Assembly (NCBI GenBank): GCA_016800925.1
Contig: JABCPU010000434.1
Coordinates: 1-54,411 of the forward strand
Direction of reading: 5' to 3'
Source of the DNA: Suillus spraguei
Taxonomy: Eukaryota; Basidiomycota; Agaricomycetes; Boletales; Suillaceae
DNA length: 54,411 nucleotides
The notes under the pieces were generated by a model. The model was not told the origin of the DNA. It saw only the letters and a program-made list of their open reading frames with translations, and searched no databases. Position numbers and translations under genes: made by a program. This document shows positions 21,346-32,499 of the stretch, one piece after another; position 1 is the stretch's first letter, and each line of letters opens with the position of its first letter.

Positions 21346-23288
21346 TTAAGTTTTTCGCCACAGCCCGTTGTACTGTGTGGCGTAGAATGCTGCATAGGCC
21401 TGGGGTCGGGGTTTGTGGTCCGTACTGCGGTCGTAAAATATTGATATCAAAATGGATTGAAGAGTAACAATCCCAAGGATGAACCAAAACAACGCAGCTC
21501 TTCCCATGTACTCATGCGAACCTCCATGAGTAGCCTCCACGGAGGTCTCTATTGTTATAGCAGCAAGACCAATTGCGGATCCAAATTGAAGCGCGCCGTT
21601 AAACATAGCACCAACTGTGCCGGACATGGATGAAGGCGCAGCTTGGAAAATAGCGATACTATGAAGCAAGTAAACCGTGCTCGGAAAACTGCTATTATTT
21701 GAAACTTACTTCATATGTGAGAAAGCAACCATGACTCCGGTGCTGCCAAGTACAAATGCTGGGAATACAAATGGCCAATAGTTTTCGGGCTTTCCCCCAC
21801 CGAGCGCCAGCAGTAAGGTGGCGACCATGCACAATGGTAGACCAGTAAGGATAATCCACTTCGGACTGTAGATACGAGAGAGTGATCCAGTGCAGCTCGC
21901 AGTAAAGGCTACGATACCGAGTGGCAACCTAGAGAACAAAGAATCTTGATGGTTGGCGATATGAAGTGACAGTGAATACCTTACATGTGAATGGCTGTCG
22001 ACATCACTGACCAATGAAACACAGTTTTCCACATGATACTAAAAATAAATAAACATAACCCCACTCCACCAAAAGGATGGCAAAAGTGCAGTGGCCAACA
22101 GAACAGAGAAGTTGTTGTAGAACCATGTCCGTGGTGGTCTAATACAAGATCAGCTGGTGATTGATGCTAAGATTTCCGTTGACATACATGGCAGCTCGGT
22201 CCGCAGGCAAAAGTGTTTTCCAGTAGAAAAACCCAGCTATCATTATAATTGAAATGATCAGGAGAATCAATACAACCGGGGATTTCCAACCATCAGTGGA
22301 ACCAGATGTCACGGCAAAAATCAACAAGATGAAGGAAACTATCAAAGTTCGTAAGCGACACAAAGAAAAGTATGCTGAAAGATTTATACCAGTCAAGACG
22401 CCTATGCTGACCAAATCAAGGGACTTCCATTTTGCCCCTTTAGGCTTACGACTGCCTGCAGTCTCTCCAATTTGTGACGGGATCATGAAAATACAAATCA
22501 GGGCCACTGGAAAGCCGTGCATGCCACAAACCAGAAGACCCAATGGTAAGACACCCATTGAATGAACATTGCACCGACCACAAGACCGCCCACTATGTAA
22601 AGGAACTATGAGGGTTGTCTTACGATATGTGGGATGCTCACTGTTGGCCACCGCACCACAGCCTGCAAAGAACCATACTGCCTGAGCCTGTTCGAGTGGA
22701 TCTGGAAATACCTTGACCAATAGTTTTAGAGCAGAGGGAATCGTCATTGCAGAAGCTAAGAAGTAACCTTCATCAGTCAGAACCAACACACCAGCAAGAA
22801 TGATCACCTATTCCAGTGATTGCTCTCAGAACAAGGATAGGAACTGTGGTGTAAACGAATCCTGCGCACAATGAGAGGATACCAAGAGTGGACACTCCTC
22901 CAATGAATACAGTTTCTATGAACCATTAGATTAGCATGTACGTCAGGTATGCTAGGCAGCACAGTACTAACTTGGGTTGTATACATCACTGAGACGGCCA
23001 CTCTAAAACTATGCATTGAAGTGCAAATCAGGACTTTACGGGATGGACACGCACGATAAGTAGGAATGATGAAAAAGTTAATCGGAACCCACTAAACACC
23101 CAAGTGGATTGAATTTCAGTCATACCCATGGATGCCCCAAGTGCAGGAATTGCAGATAAGAGAGCTGACATACTCAAGGTATCTATAAATTGAGTAAGAC
23201 AGAACATGACTAACAAAATGAGTTTGCGGGCAAGAGAAAGCCTTTGAGGTTCATGAATATTTGTGGAGAGGGGCAGAAGTGGTGACAT
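21346..23288 (-). pseudogene. MFS multidrug-type transporter pseudogene
   Basis: Major facilitator proteins of the drug:H+ antiporter type export small molecules across the plasma membrane. The start MSPLLPLSTNIHEPQ at 23288 leads into helix 1 (KLILLVMFCLTQFIDTLSMSALLSAIPAL) and MTEIQSTWVFSGFRLTFSSFLL. Later blocks are MTIPSALKLLVKVF, FIQWVSYHWVFWF, KSLDLVSIGVLTG, SPKWIILTG, LALGGGKPENYWPFVFPAFVLGS and QAAPSSMSGTVGAMFNGAL. Several short introns keep GT-AG borders (for example the one ending just before 21905). At least three frameshifts (near 22920, 22545 and 22050) break the joined frame. The gene is almost full length and still well conserved, so the loss is fairly recent. Confidence 0.82.
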
Positions 23289-23678
23289 TGTCCTGAAAAA
23301 ATGCAGACAACATTGAAATGTTGCAGACTATGTTGCAGTATTATAGTGAGATAGGTCAGGGACGTACTAGCTCGCGAATGGCAATTGAGCCAGACCCTGA
23401 GACATGCTGCAAAGCTCTCAACCATCGGAGGCGAATGGCTGGATGCTTATTTACTAATCGAGCCAGAATCCTGTGGGCTGAGGGCTTGAAGTACGGCGCA
23501 AAGCTCAGAACATGGGCCTCGCGATTGTCAAAAGAAGCAGAATTCTTCTGGAAAGATTCCAGAGTCTGAACTCTGCTTATGAGAGCCTTCCAGAGGCCTA
23601 TATATAAATATATGATTCAATGAAATCATCGAACACTTGTATGATGGCCTGGTACTGTGACGAGCTGCAAAAGGTTTG

Positions 23679-24152
23679 TGTTACAATTGTACGTGCCCCT
23701 ATTCATTCTTCCTTTATTCTTTTACTTGTATATCATGTCACATGACTTTGACTCATATGCTCAACGCATCTGTACAATACATGCCTTCCTTATTAGGATA
23801 CGCAGTTATGTTCTCACGGTTACCTGGTCTGTGCGCACATATTGGCCTATATAAGCACAGTGTACTTGTAGTAGATTCTTTACTTTAATCTTACTGGGTT
23901 TTACCTGGAATCTCCTTCGCTTAGGTCTCCAACCTAAGTCGTCTTGAATCGTCTCTAAGTCTAAGCACTCCTTAGCCTTAGTCTCTATTCTCGCAGAACC
24001 TCTTTGACTTGTCATTGAGGCCGAACCCTTGATCGTACTCGGAACGCGTTCCTTGTACTTTCACCTTGTCCTCTTCTGGACATTGTAAGAACTCCCAGCA
24101 GACCGGCTGTGTCTTTTCACTGTCACTGGTGACACCACCCCAGTTCGTAACA
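23679..24152 (+). mobile_element. solo LTR of the chromovirus family
   Basis: It runs TGTTACAATTGTACG to CAGTTCGTAACA, 474 bp, matching the LTRs at 41.7 and 48.8 kb. The 5-bp target duplication GTTTG lies on both sides (23674-23678 and 24153-24157). TATATAA at 23849-23855 precedes the ACTTTAATCTT start site (23882-23892) by 33 bp. No internal sequence remains, so it formed by LTR-LTR recombination. Confidence 0.92.
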
Positions 24153-24594
24153 GTTTGTGTAATATGAAAGTCTGAAAACGATTTATGAGAGGCATACCAG
24201 AGTTCAACTTGATCATTCGATGGGTCTTTGCAGCGAGTCCGAGGCAGGATGTACCATTACGCCGGAGCGAGTATTGTAAGTCTGTAACTAGCACTAGTAA
24301 CTGCGCTTCCAAGGCACGATGCATGAATTATTATGACGTACGTCTTTGAGGGTGATGTGGTGGTATAAGCCAGGCTGGTCCTGAGCTTATGGAAGACTCA
24401 TGATGGGGGTGACCGCCTATTGCCACAGTGCCGTATATAATGCTGCGCCAACTATCCACGATGCAGCATTTTATGTAATTATCACATCTCGACCTATTGG
24501 CAACTTGAAGAATCCCTCCAAAAAGACAAATCATGTCATTCACCAAATGCATCATGCATCGTAGCACCACACTTCGTAAGCTTCCGATGGAAAA

Positions 24595-24662
24595 CACATT
24601 TAATTGGCCGACTATGCTACAGAATAAAACACATTTAATTGGCCGACTATGCTACAGAATAT
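24595..24662. repeat. direct tandem repeat of about 34 bp
   Basis: The segment around ACACATTTAATTGGCCGAC...CTACAGAATA occurs twice in succession. The surrounding 24160-24750 stretch has no recognisable gene. Confidence 0.85.
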
Positions 24663-24753
24663 AAGCTGACCAGAAATGCACAAGTACTACAGACATAACG
24701 GGACTGCGAAACTCGAGGGGTTGATTACAAGAATATTAATTATGACGAATCCT

Positions 24754-25760
24754 TCACGACCGCGAGTGCGATCGCTTCCATAACCATTCCGTTGGTTCAG
24801 ATGTGCAAAAAGCATGCGTGATCTTCACCCACTCCTCATGTCTCTTTCTGTAAGAAGCAAGATGGCTGAGTTGCACAGGCGTGGGATGGTGGGCATGGAG
24901 AATAAACATGTAGTCTGACATGTTGCTCTGTTGGACTACCGAAAAGGCATTTTCTCCGCTTCTGATAAATGCGGAGATATTGACACAATTGTCTAGAGTA
25001 ACCTGTCAAACAGTCATTCCGGCTTCAGTGTAGTTTGCAAGTACACTATGCGATGACACTCACAAAAATAGGTGGAGCTAGTGGAATGATAAAATCCCTC
25101 CCATCCCGCTTTGTCTGCAATGAAAGGTCTCCAGATATGGGCCACGAGCATTGCGAATGCATCATAAGTTGCTCAAACGGAATCGCTTGATCATCTTCTG
25201 GTGGATTGGGCAAAAGACTGGGGAGATGATAGCAAGCGAATGATACACAAACACTTTGTTCCAAATCTCTGTAAACCGCTGAATAAGTAGATAAAGGCAA
25301 GAAAATGACACATACATTGGTGATGATTTATGCTTAGCCCACCGAGCAATTTGGAGATAGAGTGTATGATCGAGATTGAAAGTAAGGTTGATTGTACTGG
25401 GAGATGACTCGAGTCCTTGCTGAAACATCATCACAGCCATCTCCTCTCCAAATCTTGCACAGGCGGCTTGCGAAGGGGTATTATCTACTGGAGACAACAA
25501 TATTTTGTCTCCGTATTTGGTTCTGGCGTGAGCTTGGGGACAACATCTCCTGGTGTATCCAAGAGAAGTGTTTCTGAACCTTGAGGCACATGTTGCCTTT
25601 GAGAGTCGTTCATAACAACATCAACCATAGTGGGTACGATTTCCTCTTGGTTGAGTTCTTTAGCATCTGTAGGCACCGAAATCTCAGTAAAAGACAAGGT
25701 ACTCGGCAGATCAACGGCATTTGCAGGAGCTGCAGGCTCATGAAGCCGCAGAAAGCTGTT
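24754..25760 (-). pseudogene. unrecognised conserved-looking gene copy, broken
   Basis: Two open parts and a final exon form a plausible protein. An acidic N-terminal region (MSFTEISVPTDAKELNQEE...) starts at 25697 or earlier. A middle part follows with STINLTFNLDHTLYLQIARW, then HLPSLLPNPPEDDQAIPFEQLM and KRDGRDFIIPLAPP. The terminal exon (about 24997-24754) has NCVNISAFIRSGENAF, VVQQSNMSDYMFILHAHHP and HLASYRKRHEEW. A frame change near 25505 separates the first two parts. The terminal pieces recall the PINIT region of SUMO ligases, but this is only an impression. I cannot assign a function. Confidence 0.45.
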
Positions 25761-25999
25761 GGACTACACGGAATTGACTATCTGTAAAATATTCAAAGGC
25801 TTAGACGCCCCATCAACCTTGTGGTCGTTATAGTTGTCATATCAAAAGAGTCCAAGTTGTGGCTCGCAGGTACAACTTGTACAGCTGCAACAAAGGCAAA
25901 CAGTCTTATTGTTGGCATACTTTCTACTTTATGTAATTATGTATACTGAACATTATATTCTATGTATTGTTTTCCGTGTTCATGCTGCATCGTCAACAA

Positions 26000-26745
26000 T
26001 CATAGCCACTCCACAGTCTAAAAAATGAAATCAACCTTAACTCGGATGAGACAACATGACAGGACTTACAGCAGGGGGCTTCGAAGATATATCATAAGTG
26101 ACACGATTGATCCCACTTACTTCGTTAGACAATATCCGACGCAAGACTTCAGGAGGGAACGCATACCTTGAAAATCAAGTTAGCATCAAACAGGACTAAA
26201 AAGTAAAACAAAACATACCAATCGGCAGTCATGAAGTCTTCCGACGTCACCGCCCTCAGAGCAATTACCTGTGAAATATGTTAAGGCAGTCAAAGAGTGT
26301 GTGTCGTCCTCCAAACCTGCTCATATGTACGCTTGTCACCCATCATGCCTACAGCTTTCACCAGAAGCAAGATGGTCATGGCCTGGCTAATTTGATTGTA
26401 GAGGTTCGCCTTGCGGATCTCCTTGATATAAATATGAATATAATCTGCTTGTTGCAGGATCTTCAACTGTTCACATGTGACTGGACCCAACGAATGGCCA
26501 GACCAGGACCTGGGAAAGGATGACATTGAACCAGAGGTGCTGGTATTGACAGGAGTCTCCCAAGTGCATGGACTTCATCTATGTAGAATGGTCAGTGTAA
26601 TCAATAATATGGGATTCCACTAGTCAAACCTTTGAAGAGCTCATGCAGGGGTTCAATTAACTTCAACTTCATGTCCTTGAGAAGCCCACCAACATTGTGA
26701 TGTGTCTTTATGGTTGCACTAGGGCCCTTAAAGCTGAACAGCCCC
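26000..26745 (-). pseudogene. GMP synthase C-terminal fragment with introns
   Basis: GMP synthase converts XMP to GMP using glutamine. The C-terminal half is recognisable: [54 protein letters not shown] and [19 protein letters not shown]. After that come [49 protein letters not shown] and, in the last tiny exon (26017-26000), TVEWL. Introns are at 26018-26069, 26167-26218 and 26269-26316, and one ends near 26590. A two-base loss near 26480 (after PGLAIR) shifts the frame, and the glutaminase and ATP-binding parts are absent. It is a 5'-truncated pseudogene; the true gene should be elsewhere. Confidence 0.88.
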
Positions 26746-26799
26746 CTGCTCCTTGTAAAGCACTAGACAAGTGTTCACTTCACCGAGTATGACACGCTA

Positions 26800-27282
26800 T
26801 CAATGCATCATGTGCACATGCTCCTGGAAAGCAATAGAGGTCATACGGGTTGCTGCGTTGGAGCGGGCCACAAGCTTAGTGTGATATTCTTGAACATTAA
26901 AGATTCGGTGGGGTCCCAGCACAACCATCTGCATGACGTGCAAAACTGCAAGACACAGTGTGAGGACCTCAAACACGGTGCCGAGCATCCAAGTAATAGA
27001 ACCCAGAAGTTGAACATCTTCCACATGAGCACTGATAGGCGTCGGAGAGAACAAGTTCTCCTAGTATTCATCAATGAGATGAATATTAACAATTATGTAG
27101 GTGTACCTCCTGAAGCACGCATCGTTAACATTATGGTTGCCACTGTCGAAAATGTTGACAGCCAGGAAAGTCTTTAAGTGACGATAAGAAATATCAGCAT
27201 CTTTCTGGATCGTTGATACATGGCATGCAACCAAGTGACGATGATGACTTGCGATGAAGTCAATATCACCGAAATCTCGCAT
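26800..27282 (-). other. unrecognised frames beside the Tc1 element
   Basis: Two overlapping frames (27282-27061 and 27054-26800) give FGDIDFIASHHRHLVACHVS and a hydrophobic stretch LLGSITWMLGTVFEVLTLCLAVLHVM that could be a membrane helix. No family is recognised. The Tc1 element starts only 27 bp upstream, so it may have interrupted this gene. Confidence 0.25.
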
Positions 27283-27308
27283 ATGACAATGGAAATGGCA
27301 TATATATA

Positions 27309-27520
27309 CAGTGGCTCAAAAAACTGTCCGCATGTTTTGACATTTTTCACTATCTATGATATTGTGTGAGAATGAACAAATTCCTCAAGGACATACTTAT
27401 ACCACATTGTAGTATGGCTTCAGGGCTTTTATTTGAGCCCTACACCGTGGGAATCGGCGGAGATATGGTGGAGATATAAGGCTTATAAAATGATGACTCA
27501 TGTGGACAGTTTTTTTGAGT
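27309..27520 (+). repeat. left terminal inverted repeat of the Tc1 element
   Basis: Pairs with 28684-28896. The outer CAAAAAACTGTCCGCAT and inner ATGTGGACAGTTTTTTT motifs are inverted copies of each other and are likely transposase binding sites. Confidence 0.92.
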
Positions 27521-27669
27521 GTATATTAAAACTATATAAATCATTATTTATGACACCATAAAAATCATGCCACTATTATATAAATTATAAAGTGGTGTCA
27601 TTATGCTATTTTATGACTACATCTAACTATATAAACCAGAATATCTCATGTATCATAGTCATAATCACC

Positions 27670-28656
27670 ATGAAAGCCATCTTCTCTGCTCAAAGAGATA
27701 ATATCCTCTCTCTGTCTTATGCTGGCCTCTCCGCTCGCCAAATTTCCTCTAGAACTGGAGTATGCAAGTGCACTGTGGCCAAGTTCATCAAAGAAAGCCA
27801 CCCAGACAAGGAAAACTCTTGTGGAGGACGTCCATCCAAGCTTACCTCTACTGACAAAAGGGCTATTATCCAACATATCACTACAGGAAAGGCTGATAAT
27901 GCTGTCCAAGCCACCCATTATATCAATTCCACCATCACTACCCCTGTCTCTTCACAAACTGTGAGGAACGTTCTCAAGGCAGCTCATCTCAAGGCAGTAA
28001 CAAAGAAGAAAAAGCCTCTTCTCTCCATCAAACATAGGCAGAGAAGACTAGCCTTTGCCTTAGCTCATCAACACTGGACTGTAGAGGACTGGAAGCGTGT
28101 TATATGGTCAGATGGGAAGGTGTATGTATGGAAAAAGAAGGGAGATGGCCTAACAGACAGAGAGGTTAATGGGACTGTCAAGTTTGGAGGAGGTTCTTTA
28201 ATGGTATGGGGCTGTATGGGATTGAATGGTGTGGGAATGCTTGCTGAGGTTGAGGGGAAGATGAATGCTGAGCAGTATGTGGACATTTTAAATGACCACA
28301 TGCTGCCTAGCTTGGCAGAATCAGGGATTGATGAAGAAGATATCATTTTCCAACAGGATAATGATCCCAAGCACACATCCAGAAGAGCTAGGGAATGGTT
28401 TGAAGAACATAACATCAATGTTCTTGACTGGCCAGCACAGTCTCCTGATGTCAATGTTATTGAACATCTCTGGGGAACACTCAAGAAAAAGCTTCAAGCC
28501 TATGAAAACCCCCCTAAAGGAGTATGGGAGCTTTGGGAGAGAGTAGCAGTGGAATGGGGGAAGATCACAGCTGAGGATTGCCAGAAATTAATTGAGAGTA
28601 TGCCTAGAAGGATAGAGGCAGTAATTAAAGCCAAGGGAGGTCATACAAAATACTAG
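27670..28656 (+). CDS. Tc1-like DD34E transposase with a short deletion after the first catalytic Asp
   Basis: The enzyme cuts and joins the element ends at TA. I prefer the start at 27670 (MKAIFSAQRDNILSL), giving about 328 residues; an upstream in-frame ATG at 27592 lies in less protein-like sequence. Helix-turn-helix regions occupy residues about 10-110 (LSARQISSRTGVCKCTVAKFI; VSSQTVRNVLKAAHL). The catalytic part has VIWSDG, FGGGSLMVWGCM, QQDNDPKHTS and NVIEHLWGTLK; 34 residues separate the second Asp from the Glu. The family normally has about ten more residues between WSD and GxxYVW (a second SDG box); here WSDG joins them directly. All three acidic residues remain, but the missing segment may impair activity. 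The frame is otherwise intact, ending KAKGGHTKY. Confidence 0.92.
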   Translation: MKAIFSAQRDNILSLSYAGLSARQISSRTGVCKCTVAKFIKESHPDKENSCGGRPSKLTSTDKRAIIQHITTGKADNAVQATHYINSTITTPVSSQTVRNVLKAAHLKAVTKKKKPLLSIKHRQRRLAFALAHQHWTVEDWKRVIWSDGKVYVWKKKGDGLTDREVNGTVKFGGGSLMVWGCMGLNGVGMLAEVEGKMNAEQYVDILNDHMLPSLAESGIDEEDIIFQQDNDPKHTSRRAREWFEEHNINVLDWPAQSPDVNVIEHLWGTLKKKLQAYENPPKGVWELWERVAVEWGKITAEDCQKLIESMPRRIEAVIKAKGGHTKY

Positions 28657-28683
28657 AATACCTGGTTATTACTGTAAAATACT

Positions 28684-28896
28684 TGAGTCAAAAAACTGTC
28701 CGCATGAGTCACCATTTTGTGAGCCTTGTATCTCCACCATATCTCCACCGATTCCCACGGTGTAGGGCTCAAATGAAAGCCCTGAAGCCATACTACAATG
28801 TGGTATAAGCATGTCTTTGAGGCATTTGTTTGTTCTCACACAATATTATAGATAGTGAAAAATGCCAAAACATGCGGACAGTTTTTTGAGCCACTG
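28684..28896 (-). repeat. right terminal inverted repeat of the Tc1 element
   Basis: Reverse complement of 27309-27520 with only scattered differences. It starts 27 bp after the transposase stop codon. Confidence 0.92.
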
Positions 28897-29338
28897 TATA
28901 CCACCACTCAGTGCTTGGATTGCCAAAATGAGGTTGAAGGATGATCGATAATGGTAGCTGGCTGTTCTTGCCTCGATCGACCAAAGGTAAAATCAATCCA
29001 AGGACTGAACGTAAATCTTGGTTGTGAAACCAGATGGAAACTTGAATATACCATAAAAGATGGAGGGCAAATTGTGTTGGGACTTGGCATGCCAAGGTCA
29101 GACTAGTAACAGGCCATCAAAAAAAGGGGAGAAAGCAAACAGATAACTCACAAGTTCTACCCATGTGCGAGCATATATCTTAATGACTATGATTTATGTT
29201 CTGAAGTGTCCTCTGCCAATCTGTCACTTCATGAGCACATTCTCGCTCTCCGGTTCAGTTATGGAGCATTCATATCATAAGGTTGCCACTGACAATGATG
29301 AGTGCAGGATCTTCGGTCTGCATATGCAACTACTGTAT

Positions 29339-29386
29339 ATGTCACACTTTTGTGACATAATGTGACCTCCGCCAAAAGTGTGACAT
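29339..29386. repeat. short inverted repeat
   Basis: GTCACACTTTTG and CAAAAGTGTGAC face each other 22 bases apart, a hairpin that could be a tiny MITE or a protein site. The region 28900-29550 around it has no recognisable gene. Confidence 0.75.
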
Positions 29387-29565
29387 CAATTTCCCTGCTA
29401 ATTATACAAAGAAAAATTGATCTAGAGAGGTCTGTCTAGCATTAAGTATTTCTTCTTGTTGTAGTTGAGCGCAACATTTACAAAGTTGTGATGATAAGTT
29501 AAGTGAAAACTGTGTGATAGGCTCGCTCACCCTGGACAGCAAAATTAATTGTTCCCGGCTGTCCG

Positions 29566-30016
29566 GTGAGGAGCACTCATCTAAACGGAGGAAGTCTTAT
29601 GGAGGATGATATTTCTCTGCTTGCCCGCTCAACTGTCCCTGTAGTCATTCTGGAGATCATTACAAATGCAACTCCTGTGCCCTTCTTGGAAACACTGTAC
29701 AAGCATGTACCTCACTTGGTCTATTTGCAAGTGATGTCAATCAAGGACATTTTCATTCCTCCCACTGTCGTAAGTTATCATGGCTTTTCACTCGTAGCGC
29801 TCAGGAACATTGATTTTTGTGATACAGGAATTCTATGAGCAGGTAGCCAGTGCTCTGACGTCTTTCACAGAACTCAATGCATTTGAACTTTTCGGGATGC
29901 ACTGGGGAAAGAAAAATGACAGCACAAAGAGGGTTTGGCAATCAGCGCCCCTTCAAACCAGGAACTATCCTGAGGGTGACCTGCTTTTTGACTTGGATAT
30001 CTTCTTTGCATATTGA
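29566..30016 (+). other. possible F-box/leucine-rich-type gene fragment
   Basis: Two frames that overlap near 29815 give LEIITNATPVPFLETLYKHVPHLVYLQVMSIKD and EQVASALTSFTELNAFELFGMHW. The spacing of leucines resembles the leucine-rich part of basidiomycete F-box-like proteins, but no F-box is visible and the join needs a frame change. I am not sure it is coding. Confidence 0.25.
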
Positions 30017-30065
30017 TCTGACTTAGATGCATACTTACTCATCCGTTACTCAACATTAAGAAGAA

Positions 30066-31548
30066 ATTATTCCAATATCAAATCTTAGCCTGCCACAGCA
30101 TCTATTCACTCTTATCTCACCAACACTTTGGCGACTTCATGACAATGCAAGAAAACAGTTGCTTGAAGGAATCAAGGCAGATGGTAAGTAATGAGGTTGT
30201 CTTAATGTTGTTGACTTGATCTTTGGTCTACGCAGAAATGTCGCCATATTATAAGTTAGTAACCTCTGCAGGCGCTCTTATGTCTGATCCCACGTTGCTC
30301 AAATCGATGGAGAAAGACAATGAAGAAGAGCTGAGGAAGCTAGACAAGAGACTGGCGGAGGCGGAGAAGCAAGAAGGGGAGTCTGAAATATCAGATGCTT
30401 TGAAAGCCAAATTGGTGACAAGGTGTGCCATCCCTATACTAAGTCATATGACTGAATAACACTAAATGTCATTATGTAGGAAGGCGCAGTCACAGCACAA
30501 AAACTTGCGCTTGAGAAAATGCATGGCCTTGCCTCAAGGGTAGATATTGCACTCACTCTCATCCAACTGGGATTTTTCTTTGGCGACAATGGTTTCATCA
30601 CTGAGAACCTTCTCAAGACAGAAAGGTGAGCTATCACAGCGCTTTACTGTGATTTTGAATTAACGCATCATCCAGATTTATCGAGGAGGGTGGTGGCTGG
30701 GGTAGGCGTAATCATCTAAAGGTCTACCGTGGGCTCCGCATGGCATCCATCTGCCAGCTTAATGCTAGTGGCGCACTTCTCCTCAATGCACTATCGACGT
30801 TCACTGCCATTGAACTCACAATGTATGATGGCTTTGTCGCTCTCACTATCATCATAAATGCTCTCACCCTCAAACAAGTAGACCTCAAGAAATGGGTATG
30901 TTCATTCTCCTGGGGTCTCCCACTGCTGACCTTATCTCCTGAGCTCATTACCGCACCGGAGGTTATCTCTGTTTTGCCTGAAATCCTGATCATTGGAGAT
31001 ATCTTAAACAATCTTTACGACTGCCATTACGCAAAATTCTTTGTTGCCCTCGGTGCATTTCTTCACACCTACAATCCACTTCCAAAGTTCTTGTCTAGCC
31101 TCATTATACTTGTCTGATGTGATTGATCATAACTGACATGCTTTGTCCACGCCCACAGCGACCCTTGAGCAGACGTATCTCCTGCTCTTGTGACTCCTCT
31201 CGCCTCATACCTGCTACTATGTATGAGAAATTCGGATTTTGGTACAGCCAACTTCTGGAGTCCTACCGCAGCCTCACTCTTGAGAGTCTTAGCGGTGCAT
31301 TCAGCGTCAGCGTCGAGTTTGTTAACAGGTATGTACTATCTGCACCTGTACCTTGCACCTCTCTGAGCATATCTTCTAGTGAGCTTTCACAATTTATCGC
31401 CATCAGGTGTTTGCATTGCACTATTGACAAAGTGCACAGTATTGCAGAGACAACACAGCCATCACTCAAGAATGTACAGTACGACAAGGTCATAAAGGAA
31501 GGCGATGTCTTGTTGAACTCAATACAAAGATTGAGTAAAGTGTTGTGC
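30066..31548 (+). pseudogene. RPN7: 26S proteasome regulatory subunit Rpn7 (PSMD6) pseudogene with introns
   Basis: Rpn7 is a PCI-domain subunit of the proteasome lid. Seven exon parts cover nearly the whole protein: NLSLPQHLFTL, RKQLLEGIKAD, MSPYYKLVTSAGALMSD, KSMEKDNEEELRKLDKRLAEAEK and VDIALTLIQLGFFFGDN. They continue [83 protein letters not shown] and [15 protein letters not shown]. Introns: 30184-30235, 30423-30479, 30626-30675, 30896-30943, 31053-31158 and 31329-31379. Damage: a deletion before 30423 shifting the frame, TGA stops at 31191 and 31224 where the family has arginine, and a two-base loss near 31240. The retained introns show a DNA-level duplication. Confidence 0.9.
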
Positions 31549-31764
31549 TGGTACTTTATGTCTTGTCCCTCTGTCTTTTCAAGTGTCGTATTTCGCTTTA
31601 AGTTGACACCTGAAGGATGCGCAGAAGTGGGCATGTCCATTATTTCTATCGTCAACGTGGACCTTCATTTCAGACTGTGAGCATGCCTTAGATCTTTGTA
31701 TGTATGCCTATCATTTTATGGCGCTAGTCAGCGAGTAAAAAGCTGGAGAGTCATATTTGAATGC

Positions 31765-32133
31765 ATCAACCTCAGACTTAAGATCTTTGGACAAAATGTA
31801 CAAGATGGCAATCAGAGCGCGATGCATGATGTATATTGGCGCCAGCGACTTTCATTCAGTCAGCAAGGTAGACAGCTCTTGAACTCTTGCACCACGTGTC
31901 CATAAAGGTGATTGACTAGCATGATGCTTAAGTATGTCGGGGCTGACATTTTCATTATGACTGCATCTCCAGCGCCTAATTGAGTCTATGACAGGTTTTG
32001 GATGTTTCTGAGCTATCTTTCCCAAAGAACTCATCAGGTCATCAAACTTAGGATCCAGCGAGGGACCCATGAAGTTTGTCAACAAAGGTAAAAGGTGGAG
32101 AAAGTAGAGTCTATTAAGTAATTCTAGTGACAT
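31765..32133 (-). pseudogene. Mor2/Pag1 (Furry-like) cell morphogenesis protein fragment
   Basis: The minus-strand frame YFLHLLPLLTNFMGPSLDP, FDDLMSSLGKIAQKHPKPVIDSIRRWR, NENVSPDIL and, after a TGA at 31854-31852, KSLAPIYIMHRALIA matches my knowledge of the N-terminal part of Mor2/Pag1 proteins, large scaffold proteins for polarised growth. The TGA sits where the family has Arg (ERKSL). Both ends are missing. It is tail-to-tail with the Rpn7 relic. Confidence 0.6.
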
Positions 32134-32499
32134 CCAAATGTTCCAGCACTAGTGCTGCTGGTCTGAGCAGATTTGAAAGATGCAGAACCTTTGCTCGGCC
32201 CAGGATTTTCAGATTCAGTCTCATTTGAAGGATGGAAACTTGGGCTAATATTAAATTCAGCCAGAGGCATAAGTGTTAGCTTTCAAACTACTTACCTTCC
32301 TTTCTGTCAAGCCATCTTATCTAAATCACCTTCGGCACCTCATACAAATACATCTTGACCTTTTTGAACTTCCGCTTCACGAATCTCCAATACTTCTTGA
32401 TCATCAGACCTTATGGTCATTTCTGCTCAACAATCCTCCAGACTCTCTTAGATAATATTTTCCGTCGTATTTACATTCTCGTTGACACCTCAGTTCTGT

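Larger units (their letters stand above)
27309..28896 (+). mobile_element. Tc1/mariner transposon with ~213-bp terminal inverted repeats
   Basis: The element is 1588 bp, starting CAGTGGCTCAAAAAACTG and ending with the inverse, flanked by TA on both sides (27307-27308, 28897-28898). The inverted repeats (27309-27520 and 28684-28896) are highly similar along their length. Each is bounded by an outer CTCAAAAAACTGTCCGCATG and an inner inverted copy of that motif, giving four candidate transposase sites, reminiscent of IR/DR elements. A single transposase gene fills the middle. The good repeat match suggests fairly recent movement. Confidence 0.95.

Noticed and set aside
24061..24324. Frame ending RHSRSAGSSYNVQKRTR, also seen near 5900
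   Set aside because: It is the LTR read on the opposite strand; the similarity between sites is due to the repeated LTR.
26018..26745. GMP synthase as a working gene
   Set aside because: The N-terminal two thirds are missing and a two-base loss shifts the frame in the remaining part.
1..32200. Helitron as the carrier of the captured gene fragments
   Set aside because: Captured fragments with introns fit, but no Rep/helicase gene and no consistent TC start or CTRR end with hairpin could be found at the fragment borders.
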